Shown here: positions 1 to 6,460 of the stretch, in pieces
Position numbering within the stretch: position 1 is the stretch's first letter
Layout of the letters: each line of letters opens with the position of its first letter
Assembly (NCBI GenBank): GCA_017442465.1
Contig: JAFRZQ010000257.1
Span: 1-7,623, forward strand
DNA from: Anaerotignum sp.
GTDB lineage: Bacteria > Bacillota > Clostridia > Lachnospirales > Anaerotignaceae
Length of the DNA: 7,623 nucleotides
Reading direction: 5' to 3'
Notes under the pieces: generated by a model
What the model was told of the DNA's origin: nothing
Database searches by the model: none
What the model saw: the letters and a program-made list of their open reading frames with translations, nothing else
Made by a program: the position numbers and the translations under genes

Positions 1-1784
1 CCAATATTGATGGGGGAGAAGGTGGTTTCGAAATAATCACTTTCTCCGGAATCCATGTTGCCGATATAATTGCTCTTATTCTGGCAGTCCACATCACCCT
101 CCACTTTGATCATCAGATTACTGAGGGCAACTTTACCTGTATTATAATAACTGAAAGCCACCGTAACAGGCTGATACTGCTCTACCATTTCCGGCACAGA
201 AAAATCATCGATCTGCAGTTCTGTTACCTGTTTCACATTGATACCCAGAAGCTCTGTTGCCGTATATTCCTGACCTTTCCCATCCTCATATTCAAAATTC
301 ACAGTCAGGGTGTATGTCTTAGGCTGCGCTTCCGGAACCACATACAGGCGCAGTGCCTTCTCCACGGTTCCCTTAGGAGGGATAGAATCGAAATAGAAGG
401 TATTACTGCTGTTTACAGGCGTAAAAATGTTACCGGATTTTTCGCTGCTGGAGGAAGTTTCTTCTGCCAGTGTCAGGAACATTTTAATATTGCTGACTGT
501 TTTTTCCTTATGGGTATTCAGTAAAGTCAGATTCAGATCAAATTCTTCTCCGGCCATAACGATCAAAGGATCGCTGACATAATTACTTACGATGATTTTC
601 GGTTTGCTGCTGTTTTCCTCGCTGTCTGCATTATGTACATTTACCCCTGCAAACTGACGGAAGGTCGTCGTTGCTGTACCGCCGGAAGTATATTCCACCG
701 CAAATTCAATGGCATAGTTCTGACTTTCCGAAGCAGCTGTCCCTGCAAAGGTAAAGGACTGATGACTGCTTGCACCGGGTGCCAGTTCATTCACCGTTTT
801 CACGCTGGAAGACTTGGGCACTACCGCAGAAGCATCCACAGGATTTGCTGTGATCACAATATTTTTCGCTGCTACCGCACCTTTATTATGCAGATCAAAG
901 GAAACCGTAAAATTCTGATTCACACCATAAGTTCCTTTAGGTTCAGACATATTTCTGATCTCCAAATCTGCCTTTCTCCCTGCAACACCGCCAACATTGA
1001 TATAATACTGCTGTGTTTTTTCATACTCTTTTCCGTAGACATCCTCGTATTTCAATTTAATGGCTACCGGATAATTTCCTGCCGACATATCTGCACCAGC
1101 TACCAGAGGAAATTTGAACTGCATCTGTTCCCCTATCGCCAGTTTTCCCAGCATCTTGCTGTTAAAACCGCTCGTCAGACTGATTCCTTCTGTAGTCAGG
1201 TTATCCAGAGAAATTTCCACCTGATACATATCCTGCGCGCCTTTATTTATCAAAACACCACTAAAATCAGCGCTGCTGCCCGGATTCATCGTTTCAGGAG
1301 AAAGCTTCATTTCTGTCAGCGAAAAGGCCGGCTCCTGGTTAAATCCCTTCACCCGCAGATAGATGGTCGTGGAGCCGCTATAAGATGTCCCGCCAAAGTT
1401 GCTGTAGCGATATTCGATGGGAACCTCATACGTTGGCTCCTCTACATTCCCGTCTACAGTTACTTCCATGGAAATCGTGTCATATTTATCAGGTCTCAAA
1501 TCACCGACATCACCGCTGCCGTGCATCTTGATGCGAATCGGTGACAATGCAGAGGGTACTCTGGGTTCCAGATACAGCCCTACTGCTGTTCCCATCCCCT
1601 TATTTTTTATCTGCAAATCCAGTTTTGTTGTTTTTCCGGCTTCTACATCAAAAATACCATCGCCGCTGATAATGATATTGGCATCTCCTCTTTCAGTATC
1701 CGCCAATGCCACTGCACTCTGCCCCATTACCAGAATTATCGCCAAACTGAAAGCCATGATTTTTTGAAACCATTTTTTAGCCAT
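1..1784 (-). CDS. Secreted multi-repeat CARDB/NEW3-like (COG1361-type) protein, C-terminus beyond window
   Basis: This frame stays open from an ATG at 1784 to the left edge: 594 full codons with no stop, so the C-terminus is missing. The start is supported by the ribosome binding site AGAGGTG at 1798-1792, 7 bases upstream. The N-terminus is a clear Sec signal peptide: lysines at 3, 4 and 8, a hydrophobic core at about 9-20, and an ALA cleavage motif at 26-28. The mature part consists of beta-rich units starting near residues 33, 153, 272, 396 and 521. Each carries an Asn-centred turn (NKG at 61, 180 and 300; related NTH and NTG at 423 and 548), and the complete ones end in a strand like YINVGG. 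This is the pattern of CARDB or NEW3 beta-sandwich domains found in S-layer-like envelope proteins. The 8-base overlap with the upstream ABC ATPase gene implies a joint role, probably as the extracellular partner of a MacB-like transporter. The substrate is unknown. The missing part may carry a membrane anchor or be followed by a permease gene. Confidence 0.82.
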   Translation of the reverse strand, partial: MAKKWFQKIMAFSLAIILVMGQSAVALADTERGDANIIISGDGIFDVEAGKTTKLDLQIKNKGMGTAVGLYLEPRVPSALSPIRIKMHGSGDVGDLRPDKYDTISMEVTVDGNVEEPTYEVPIEYRYSNFGGTSYSGSTTIYLRVKGFNQEPAFSLTEMKLSPETMNPGSSADFSGVLINKGAQDMYQVEISLDNLTTEGISLTSGFNSKMLGKLAIGEQMQFKFPLVAGADMSAGNYPVAIKLKYEDVYGKEYEKTQQYYINVGGVAGRKADLEIRNMSEPKGTYGVNQNFTVSFDLHNKGAVAAKNIVITANPVDASAVVPKSSSVKTVNELAPGASSHQSFTFAGTAASESQNYAIEFAVEYTSGGTATTTFRQFAGVNVHNADSEENSSKPKIIVSNYVSDPLIVMAGEEFDLNLTLLNTHKEKTVSNIKMFLTLAEETSSSSEKSGNIFTPVNSSNTFYFDSIPPKGTVEKALRLYVVPEAQPKTYTLTVNFEYEDGKGQEYTATELLGINVKQVTELQIDDFSVPEMVEQYQPVTVAFSYYNTGKVALSNLMIKVEGDVDCQNKSNYIGNMDSGESDYFETTFSPINI

Positions 1785-2496
1785 TAAAATACACCTCTTT
1801 TGCCTTTTCTATCTTTTCTATTTTTTCTATTTTTCCATCCTGCAATACTACAACACGATCCGCATATTCCGCCAGCTCCAAATCATGGGTAACGATCACC
1901 AGTGTCTGATTATACTTTTTTGCCAGTCCGGTGATCAGATCCATCATCTCATACGTTGTTTTTGTATCCAAATTACCCGTTGGTTCATCGGCAAACACCA
2001 CCGGCGGCTGATTGACAAAGGCTCTGGCAATGCTGACTCTCTGCTGCTGGCCGCCGCTCATTTCAAAGGGCTTATGCTTGGCTCTCTCCTCCAACCCGAC
2101 AGCTTTCAGCATTTCCATAGCCCTCTCTTCCCTTTCTTTCTTCGGCATCCCCTTGAATATCAGGGGCAATGTCACGTTTTCCAAAGCCGTCAGTGTCGGC
2201 AAAAGGTTATAGGACTGAAAAACAAAGCCCACATATTGTCTGCGAAAATCAGCCAGCTGATCTTCATCCATCCGTTCGATATGTTTTTTATGGAAAATGA
2301 TCTTACCTTCCGTTGGTTTTTCCAGTCCTGCGATCAGGTTCAGCAGGGTCGATTTGCCGGAGCCGGATTTTCCCAGAAGACAGCAGACCTCTCCCTGATA
2401 AATATTCATGGAAATACCATCTATAGCATGGATCTGTTCACTGCCCATCTGATATATCTTTTTCACATCCCGAATACGAATGATGCTTTCTCTCAA
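1777..2496 (-). CDS. ABC transporter ATP-binding protein, MacB/LolD class
   Basis: This is a cytoplasmic ATPase subunit of 239 residues that powers a membrane permease. Numbered from the TTG start, the full set of ABC motifs is present: Walker A GKSGSGKST at 42-50, Q-loop glutamine 94 in FVFQSYNLLP, signature MSGGQQQR at 146-153, Walker B VVFADEP at 166-172 with catalytic glutamate 171, D-loop NLD at 175-177, and H-loop histidine 204 in VTHD. The LxP-type Q-loop context, the DEPTGNLD block and the length match the MacB/LolD/FtsE-like group, which serve lipoprotein release, peptide export or mechanotransmission rather than classic import. The start is set at TTG 2496 because AGGAGGTG at 2510-2503 lies 6 bases upstream. 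An in-frame ATG at 2535 would put that site inside the gene and adds 13 unconserved residues. The C-terminus carries a KIE tandem repeat. The stop overlaps the start of the secreted repeat protein, so the two are translationally linked. The permease should lie further downstream. Confidence 0.93.
   Translation of the reverse strand: MRESIIRIRDVKKIYQMGSEQIHAIDGISMNIYQGEVCCLLGKSGSGKSTLLNLIAGLEKPTEGKIIFHKKHIERMDEDQLADFRRQYVGFVFQSYNLLPTLTALENVTLPLIFKGMPKKEREERAMEMLKAVGLEERAKHKPFEMSGGQQQRVSIARAFVNQPPVVFADEPTGNLDTKTTYEMMDLITGLAKKYNQTLVIVTHDLELAEYADRVVVLQDGKIEKIEKIEKAKEVYFNG
1804..1833 (-). repeat. 9-base in-frame tandem repeat coding Lys-Ile-Glu
   Basis: Near the 3' end of the ABC ATPase gene the minus strand reads AAA followed by three copies of ATAGAARAR, encoding K(IEK)x3 at residues 222-231. 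Copies differ only at the last base (AAA, AAG, AAG). It lies after the final beta strand of the nucleotide-binding domain, so gain or loss of units would keep the frame and lengthen or shorten a charged tail. Confidence 0.8.
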
Positions 2497-2510
2497 TCGC
2501 CACACCTCCT
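2494..2510 (-). promoter_or_regulatory. Ribosome binding site and TTG start of the ABC ATPase gene
   Basis: On the minus strand a near-perfect Shine-Dalgarno sequence AGGAGGTG (2510-2503) is followed by a 6-base spacer and TTG (2496-2494). This decides the start: the upstream in-frame ATG at 2535 has no comparable site in front of it. Confidence 0.85.
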
Positions 2511-2626
2511 TTTGGATGTGCATATTTCCTATCAATTTAATGGAATTTTAATCCAATTTCATAGTACCACAGAGTTGTTACAAAATATAGAAAAAAATAC
2601 TTACGAAATTCTTAAGGTTTTCCAAC
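2511..2626 (-). promoter_or_regulatory. AT-rich leader between hflX terminator and ABC gene; putative promoter region
   Basis: This non-coding stretch follows the hflX terminator and should hold the promoter of the ABC/repeat-protein unit. Two -10-like hexamers are visible on the minus strand: TACTAT at 2566-2561, preceded by TGG (an extended -10 form), and TATATT at 2589-2584. Neither has a convincing -35 box 16-18 bases upstream, so the exact promoter is uncertain. Runs of A and T around 2584-2600 could act as an UP-like element. I found no riboswitch-like conserved core. Confidence 0.3.
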
Positions 2627-2661
2627 AAAAAAAGCTCTCTCCATTTTTCAATGGAAAGAGC
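2627..2661 (-). terminator. Intrinsic terminator downstream of hflX, likely bidirectional
   Basis: On the minus strand GCTCTTTCCATT (2661-2650) pairs with AATGGAGAGAGC (2645-2634), a 12-base-pair stem with one G-U wobble closed by a GAAA tetraloop (2649-2646). Seven Us follow (2633-2627). An A-tract at 2669-2663 precedes the stem, becomes a U-tract when read on the plus strand, and contains part of the hflX TAA stop. It should end the pnp-to-hflX transcription unit and separate it from the ABC unit. Confidence 0.92.
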
Positions 2662-2667
2662 CTTTTT

Positions 2668-3951
2668 TTATTCATTTATTTTGAATTTTGCCAGTCTGTT
2701 TGCAGATTCTTCATCCACGTAAACCTCCAGCAGAACACCTTCTGCCGTATGTTCCTCTTTGATGATCTCGCATCTGCCATGTACCCAGCCAATGAGGCTG
2801 CCTTCTGTATAAGGCACAAGGGCTGTCAGGGACTTACGGAAACTCTGCAGCAGTTTTTCAATGCGTTCCAGAAGCGTATCCATACCGTCACCCTTCCACG
2901 CAGAAACCTGCACGATATCCCTTGCCATGGTATCCATAGGCAGAGGCAGTTCCACATCGTTATCCATTTTATTGAACACGGTGATAACAGGTGTATTTTC
3001 GCATCCCAGAGATTTCAGTGTTTCATAAACCACTTTCATATGCTCTGCCCTGTTGGGATTGGAAGCATCTACCACATGGAGCAGGATATCTGCATACTGC
3101 AGTTCTTCCAGCGTCGCTCTGAAGGCCTGCACCAGATGATGAGGCAATTTCTGAATGAAACCTACGGTGTCTGTCAGGAAAATTTCAGAACCATTGGGCA
3201 GTTCTACCTTTCTGGTTGTGGTATCCAGTGTAGCAAACAGCTTATTTTCCGCCAATACTCCTGCATCAGACAGATAATTCAGGATCGTAGATTTCCCTGC
3301 GTTGGTATATCCCACCAGAGAAATGACAGGCGTGCCCTTTTTGCTTCTCTGGTTACGCAGCAGTTCGCGGTGTGTACGGATATCCTGTGCCTCTCTGTTC
3401 AGTTCAGCGATTCTTTCCTTGATATATCGTCTGTCTGTTTCCAGTTTTGTTTCCCCGGGACCTCTGGTACCGATACCACCGCCCAGACGGGACATGGACG
3501 CACCAATACCTACCAGGCGGGACAGTCTGTATTTCAGCTGTGCCAGTTCCACCTGAATTTTCCCTTCGCCGGATAGCGCTCTCGCCGCAAAAATATCCAG
3601 AATGACCATGGTTCTGTCCATGACCTTTGTGCCCAGCATCTGTTCCAGATTCTTCATTTGGGCAGGAGACAGTTCATCGTCGCAGACAATACCTGTTGCA
3701 TCATAGGCTGCCAGCATAGCTTTCAGTTCCTCAATTTTACCCGTTCCCAGGTAATGACCGGGATGGATGCGTTCACGCTTCTGAATGGAACGGGCTACTG
3801 CCGTTGCCCCGGCTGTTTTGATCAGTTCTTCCAGTTCATCCAGACAGGCTTCTGTTTCCATGGCGGAACGGCTGTGTCTGTCGTCCATTTCCACCGCTAC
3901 CAGAATGACTCTTTCCTCCAGCTGATTCAGTTCATGTATTTCCTTTGCCAT
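2668..3951 (-). CDS. hflX: GTPase HflX
   Basis: HflX is a GTPase that binds the 50S subunit and splits stalled or idle 70S ribosomes, mainly during heat or antibiotic stress. The 427-residue product is full length for the family. The N-terminal HflX domain covers about 1-200, with the family block HPGHYLGTGKIEEL (63-76). A long helical stretch follows, including the glycine-rich RLGGGIGTRGPGETKLETD segment (155-173). The GTPase domain has G1 GYTNAGKST (214-222), switch I DTTTRK (243-248), G3 DTVGF (261-265), G4 NKMD (327-330) and G5 near SAWKGDG (350-356). A short C-terminal domain runs from about 375. The ATG at 3951 is preceded by AGGAGGT (3965-3959) with a 7-base spacer. That site lies inside the final codons of dapF, whose stop is only 3 bases upstream, so translation of the two is probably coupled. 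A strong terminator overlaps the stop codon. Confidence 0.97.
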   Translation of the reverse strand: MAKEIHELNQLEERVILVAVEMDDRHSRSAMETEACLDELEELIKTAGATAVARSIQKRERIHPGHYLGTGKIEELKAMLAAYDATGIVCDDELSPAQMKNLEQMLGTKVMDRTMVILDIFAARALSGEGKIQVELAQLKYRLSRLVGIGASMSRLGGGIGTRGPGETKLETDRRYIKERIAELNREAQDIRTHRELLRNQRSKKGTPVISLVGYTNAGKSTILNYLSDAGVLAENKLFATLDTTTRKVELPNGSEIFLTDTVGFIQKLPHHLVQAFRATLEELQYADILLHVVDASNPNRAEHMKVVYETLKSLGCENTPVITVFNKMDNDVELPLPMDTMARDIVQVSAWKGDGMDTLLERIEKLLQSFRKSLTALVPYTEGSLIGWVHGRCEIIKEEHTAEGVLLEVYVDEESANRLAKFKINE

Positions 3952-3954
3952 ATA

Positions 3955-4794
3955 TCATACCTCCTGCAGCCATACACCGTCGAAAGAGAATGCCGCAGGA
4001 CCGGTCATATATACATGATTGTCCTCTTCTCTCCATTCGATAGTCAATGTGCCGCCGATCAATTCCACTTCCACTTTTCTGCCTGTTCTGCCGTTCAGGA
4101 TGCAGGCAACCACAGATGCACTGGCACCTGTGCCGCAGGCCCATGTTTCCCCGCTGCCACGCTCCCAGACACGCATTTTGATATGGCTTTCATCCACCAC
4201 TTCCACAAATTCGATATTCGCCTTTTTCGGGAAGATAGGATGCACTTCTGCCACACTGCCGTATTTTTCCACAGGAAAATATTTCACACCCTCTACAAAG
4301 GTCACCCCATGGGGATTGCCCATAGAAACACAGGTAAAAGAATAGTCTGTATCCAGAATGTGTACATTTTTACCGATCACAGGACTCTTTTCGCTTTCCA
4401 CAGGGATTTCCGCCGCTTCCAGAATGGGTTCCCCCATATCCACCGTGACCGTTTCCACAATGCCATCCACGATATTCAGATCCAGATATTTCATGCCGCC
4501 TGCCGTTTCCAGTGCGATCAGCTTCTTATCCGTCAGACCTCTTTCATAAACGTACTTGCCGATGCAGCGCACCGCATTGCCGCACATTTCCCCTTCGGAG
4601 CCATCCAGGTTGAACATTCTCATACGAAAATCCCCCTTTTCAGAGGGCATGATGAGAACCAGCCCATCGGAACCAACGCCAAAATGGCGTTCGCTCATGG
4701 CAATGGCCAGTTTTTCCGGATGTTCCACAGTTTCTTCAAAACAATTTATGTAAATATAGTCGTTGCCGCAGCCATGCATTTTTGTAAAGCGCAT
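3955..4794 (-). CDS. dapF: Diaminopimelate epimerase
   Basis: DapF interconverts LL- and meso-diaminopimelate in the cytoplasm, without a cofactor, using a two-cysteine acid/base pair. It supplies meso-DAP for peptidoglycan and for lysine. The 279-residue product is the usual family length and has both halves of the pseudo-symmetric fold. The opening MRFTKMHGCGNDYIYI (1-16) contains substrate-binding Asn11. The first catalytic cysteine is C71 in EMCGNAVRC and the second is C220 in WACGTGASA. GNPH (160-163) and the ERGSGET loop (211-217) are also intact. The start at ATG 4794 has AGGAGT (4808-4803) 8 bases upstream. The 47-base gap after the DUF378 gene holds a plus-facing hairpin but no obvious promoter, so dapF is probably read from upstream and coupled to hflX downstream. 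No other lysine-pathway gene is in the window. Confidence 0.97.
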   Translation of the reverse strand: MRFTKMHGCGNDYIYINCFEETVEHPEKLAIAMSERHFGVGSDGLVLIMPSEKGDFRMRMFNLDGSEGEMCGNAVRCIGKYVYERGLTDKKLIALETAGGMKYLDLNIVDGIVETVTVDMGEPILEAAEIPVESEKSPVIGKNVHILDTDYSFTCVSMGNPHGVTFVEGVKYFPVEKYGSVAEVHPIFPKKANIEFVEVVDESHIKMRVWERGSGETWACGTGASASVVACILNGRTGRKVEVELIGGTLTIEWREEDNHVYMTGPAAFSFDGVWLQEV

Positions 4795-4820
4795 CGTCCA
4801 CCACTCCTATCTATGTATCT

Positions 4821-4843
4821 GCGGGCAATCTGCCCGCTTTTTT
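4821..4843 (+). terminator. Rho-independent terminator-like hairpin facing the plus strand
   Basis: Read on the plus strand, GCGGGCA (4821-4827), loop ATC, TGCCCGC (4831-4837) is followed at once by six Ts (4838-4843). This is a perfect 7-base-pair GC-rich stem plus U-tract. On the minus strand, where all genes lie, the stem is preceded by A6 and followed by AGATACATAG, so it lacks a U-tract in that direction. The DUF378 stop codon overlaps the T-run. It may stop antisense RNA coming from dapF/hflX, or simply act as an mRNA stabilising hairpin. Confidence 0.7.
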
Positions 4844-5066
4844 ATTTCTTCGCCATACGCAGCTGTTCTTCCTGCCCAACTGCATGGTACATAGTCAGAC
4901 ACCATACACCTGCCAGGCCTACCAGTGCAAAAATCACTCTTGCCACCCAGAACAGGCTGCCGTTAAACAGCGTTGTCACCAGATCGAAATTGAAAAAGCC
5001 GATCAGGCCCCAGTTCAGGGCACCTACGATAACCAGTGTCAGTGCCAGGATATTTGTCCATTTCAT
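4842..5066 (-). CDS. DUF378 family small membrane protein
   Basis: The 74-residue product has two predicted transmembrane helices, about residues 5-25 and 37-59, joined by a short loop around FNFDLVTTLFNGS. It has a charged, probably cytoplasmic, tail ending in MAKK. The block GALNWGLIG (15-23) is the hallmark of the DUF378 family (also seen as YuzA-like proteins in Bacillus). The family's function is unknown, and nothing here adds a catalytic or binding residue set. The start at ATG 5066 is well supported by AAGGAGG (5080-5074) 7 bases upstream. That site is exactly complementary to CCTCCTT 28 bases further upstream, so translation may be controlled by RNA folding. It sits between the M16 peptidase and dapF genes, on the same strand, and is presumably co-transcribed. 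Confidence 0.88.
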   Translation of the reverse strand: MKWTNILALTLVIVGALNWGLIGFFNFDLVTTLFNGSLFWVARVIFALVGLAGVWCLTMYHAVGQEEQLRMAKK

Positions 5067-5073
5067 AAGGGTT

Positions 5074-5115
5074 CCTCCTTTTCAGATAGATACGTTTTTA
5101 GTATCTCTAAGGAGG
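5074..5115 (-). promoter_or_regulatory. Possible Shine-Dalgarno-masking hairpin before the DUF378 gene
   Basis: In the minus-strand RNA, CCTCCTT (5115-5109) can pair over 7 perfect base pairs with the DUF378 ribosome binding site AAGGAGG (5080-5074). Between them AGATAC (5106-5101) pairs with GTATCT (5093-5088), leaving a 7-base loop and making a two-part stem. The anti-Shine-Dalgarno strand begins 7 bases after the M16 stop codon (5125-5123). A ribosome terminating there would partly cover it. Function is inferred from complementarity alone. Confidence 0.5.
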
Positions 5116-5122
5116 CATCTAT

Positions 5123-6388
5123 TTATACAAAAGCCTTTTTCACCAGTGCTCCAAAATCATTGCCCTTCAGGTTACCTACAGCAGAATAGCTCAGTTTTTC
5201 AAAGTTCAGCACCATTCTGGCTGCTTCCAGCACGTCTTCCGGTGTCACCGCTTCGATCTTCTGAATGACTTCTTCCGGCTCCTGCACACGCCCCCGCAGC
5301 ATCAGAGACGCCCCCGCAGAATTCATACGGTTCAGTGTGCTTTCTGTGCCAATGATAAAATTGGAGATCATCTGCTCTTTTGTCACTTCGATCAGGTTCT
5401 CAGGGAAGGCTTCCGCCTTCACTTCCCGAATTTCCTCCGCGATCAGTTCAAATACCTTTTCTGCCTGTCCGGGATTCATGCTGGCACAGATCACGAATAT
5501 ACCGCTGTCCGCAAAGGCCGTGGTATAACTGTAAATAGAGTATGTCAGACCATGTTCTTCTCTGATTTTCTGGAACAGACGGGAACTCATGCCGCCGCCA
5601 AAGAGCGTATTGAATATCGCCATGGCATATTTCATGGGATGTTCCCGTTCAAAGGCAGGAAAAGCGATGCAGGTATGCACCTGCTCCACATCTTTTTCCT
5701 TTTCCACATAAGAAATATGATAGCCTCCCATTGTGTTATAAGGCGTAAACGGTACTTCTCTCTTCCACTGACCGAGCTTCGCATTCAGTTTGGAAACCAT
5801 TTCTTCCAGTTCAAAATTACCCGCTGCAGAAAGAACGATATTATCGGGATGGTAATTCTTTTCGTAATAGGAACGGATAAATGCCGCATCGAAAGAACCG
5901 ATGGTTTCCTCTGTACCCAAAATGGGCATCCCCAGAGAGCTTTCCCGCCAGATAGCATCCTGCAGGGCATCATGTACCAGTTCCTCCGGTGCATCGTCAT
6001 ACATATAAATTTCTTCTGTAATGACATTCCGCTCCTTCTGCACATCCTCCTCTGCGATCAGCGGGTTCAGGAGCATATCGCTCATCACATCCAGTGCCCG
6101 ATCCAAATGCTTATCCAAGACACGGGTATGATAGCAGGTATATTCTTTTGTCGTGTAGGCATTGATCTGCCCGCCCAGAGCATCCATTTCCTCTGCGATC
6201 TGTCTTGCTGTGCGGTTTTCTGTTCCTTTGAACATCATATGCTCAATATAATGGGATACACCATTTTCATGGGGCAGTTCATTTCTGGAACCATTTTTTA
6301 CCCAGATGCCAAAAGAAATGCTCCGCACATAAGGGATCGGTTCCAGCGCCACTTTGATGCCGTTGTCCAGTGTTCTGATGGTGACCAT
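5123..6388 (-). CDS. ymxG: M16 family zinc metallopeptidase (YmxG/MlpA-like)
   Basis: This is a predicted cytoplasmic zinc peptidase of the pitrilysin/mitochondrial-processing-peptidase family. The 421-residue length fits the single-chain, two-domain bacterial form (Bacillus YmxG is about 410). The inverted zinc motif HYIEH is at 46-50: H46 and H50 bind zinc and E49 is the catalytic base. The third zinc ligand is one of the glutamates 125/126 in ERNVITEEIYMY. The C-terminal domain has the GGGMSSRLFQKIREEHGLTY segment (264-283), with the Arg270/Tyr283 pair that contacts substrate in active members. It therefore looks catalytically competent, and its natural substrate is not known. ATG 6388 follows AGGAGA (6400-6395) with a 6-base spacer. 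Position just after pnp is conserved in Firmicutes, which supports the symbol. A polysaccharide deacetylase gene (ylxY) that separates them in Bacillus is absent. Confidence 0.93.
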   Translation of the reverse strand: MVTIRTLDNGIKVALEPIPYVRSISFGIWVKNGSRNELPHENGVSHYIEHMMFKGTENRTARQIAEEMDALGGQINAYTTKEYTCYHTRVLDKHLDRALDVMSDMLLNPLIAEEDVQKERNVITEEIYMYDDAPEELVHDALQDAIWRESSLGMPILGTEETIGSFDAAFIRSYYEKNYHPDNIVLSAAGNFELEEMVSKLNAKLGQWKREVPFTPYNTMGGYHISYVEKEKDVEQVHTCIAFPAFEREHPMKYAMAIFNTLFGGGMSSRLFQKIREEHGLTYSIYSYTTAFADSGIFVICASMNPGQAEKVFELIAEEIREVKAEAFPENLIEVTKEQMISNFIIGTESTLNRMNSAGASLMLRGRVQEPEEVIQKIEAVTPEDVLEAARMVLNFEKLSYSAVGNLKGNDFGALVKKAFV

Positions 6389-6422
6389 ATCATCTCTCCT
6401 AAATCAGATTTCTGTTTCTATC

Positions 6423-6443
6423 ATTGGATAAATCCAATTTTTT
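6423..6443. repeat. Short perfect inverted repeat upstream of the M16 gene
   Basis: ATTGGAT (6423-6429), AA, ATCCAAT (6432-6438) form a perfect 7-base inverted repeat, followed on the plus strand by five more Ts (6439-6443). It lies 35 to 50 bases before the M16 start codon. It may be a weak AT-rich hairpin or a dyad operator. No clear promoter hexamers surround it, so I assign no function. Confidence 0.4.
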
Positions 6444-6460
6444 ATTCTTCATAAATGAAT

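Noticed and set aside
633..1544. Plus-strand open frame of 303 codons opposite the secreted repeat protein
   Set aside because: It is in exact codon register with the minus-strand gene, so it is open only because that gene avoids TTA, CTA and TCA codons here. The product is rich in Cys, His and Arg, with no domain and no ribosome binding site.
2541..2555. TGGA-N7-TCCA inverted repeat in the ABC gene leader
   Set aside because: Only four bases pair in an AT-rich region, which is expected by chance.
1885..3576. Plus-strand open frame of 563 codons across the ABC gene, its leader and hflX
   Set aside because: It is codon-register antisense to both genes, runs through the bidirectional terminator, and gives a low-complexity product rich in Phe, Gln and His. 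It mirrors the rarity of TTA, CTA and TCA codons.
3932..4144. Minus-strand open frame of 70 codons overlapping the dapF 3' end and hflX start
   Set aside because: It is out of frame with dapF, which keeps its catalytic Cys220 block here, and has no supporting ribosome binding site. It is not a frameshifted remnant.
4821..4843. The hairpin read as the terminator of the DUF378 gene on the minus strand
   Set aside because: In that direction the U-tract is on the wrong side of the stem (A6 before, AGATAC after), so it would not terminate efficiently. It was recorded as plus-facing instead.
3658..5268. Plus-strand open frame of 536 codons opposite hflX, dapF, DUF378 and part of the M16 gene
   Set aside because: It is in codon register with dapF and runs through the plus-facing terminator-like hairpin at 4821-4843. 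The real minus-strand genes there are full-length known families.
5785..6045. Minus-strand open frame of 86 codons in another frame inside the M16 gene
   Set aside because: It lies wholly within the intact peptidase gene, has no ribosome binding site and no family resemblance.
5552..6454. Plus-strand open frame of 300 codons opposite the M16 peptidase gene
   Set aside because: It is the codon-register mirror of a complete, motif-bearing peptidase gene. The product has no recognisable domain.
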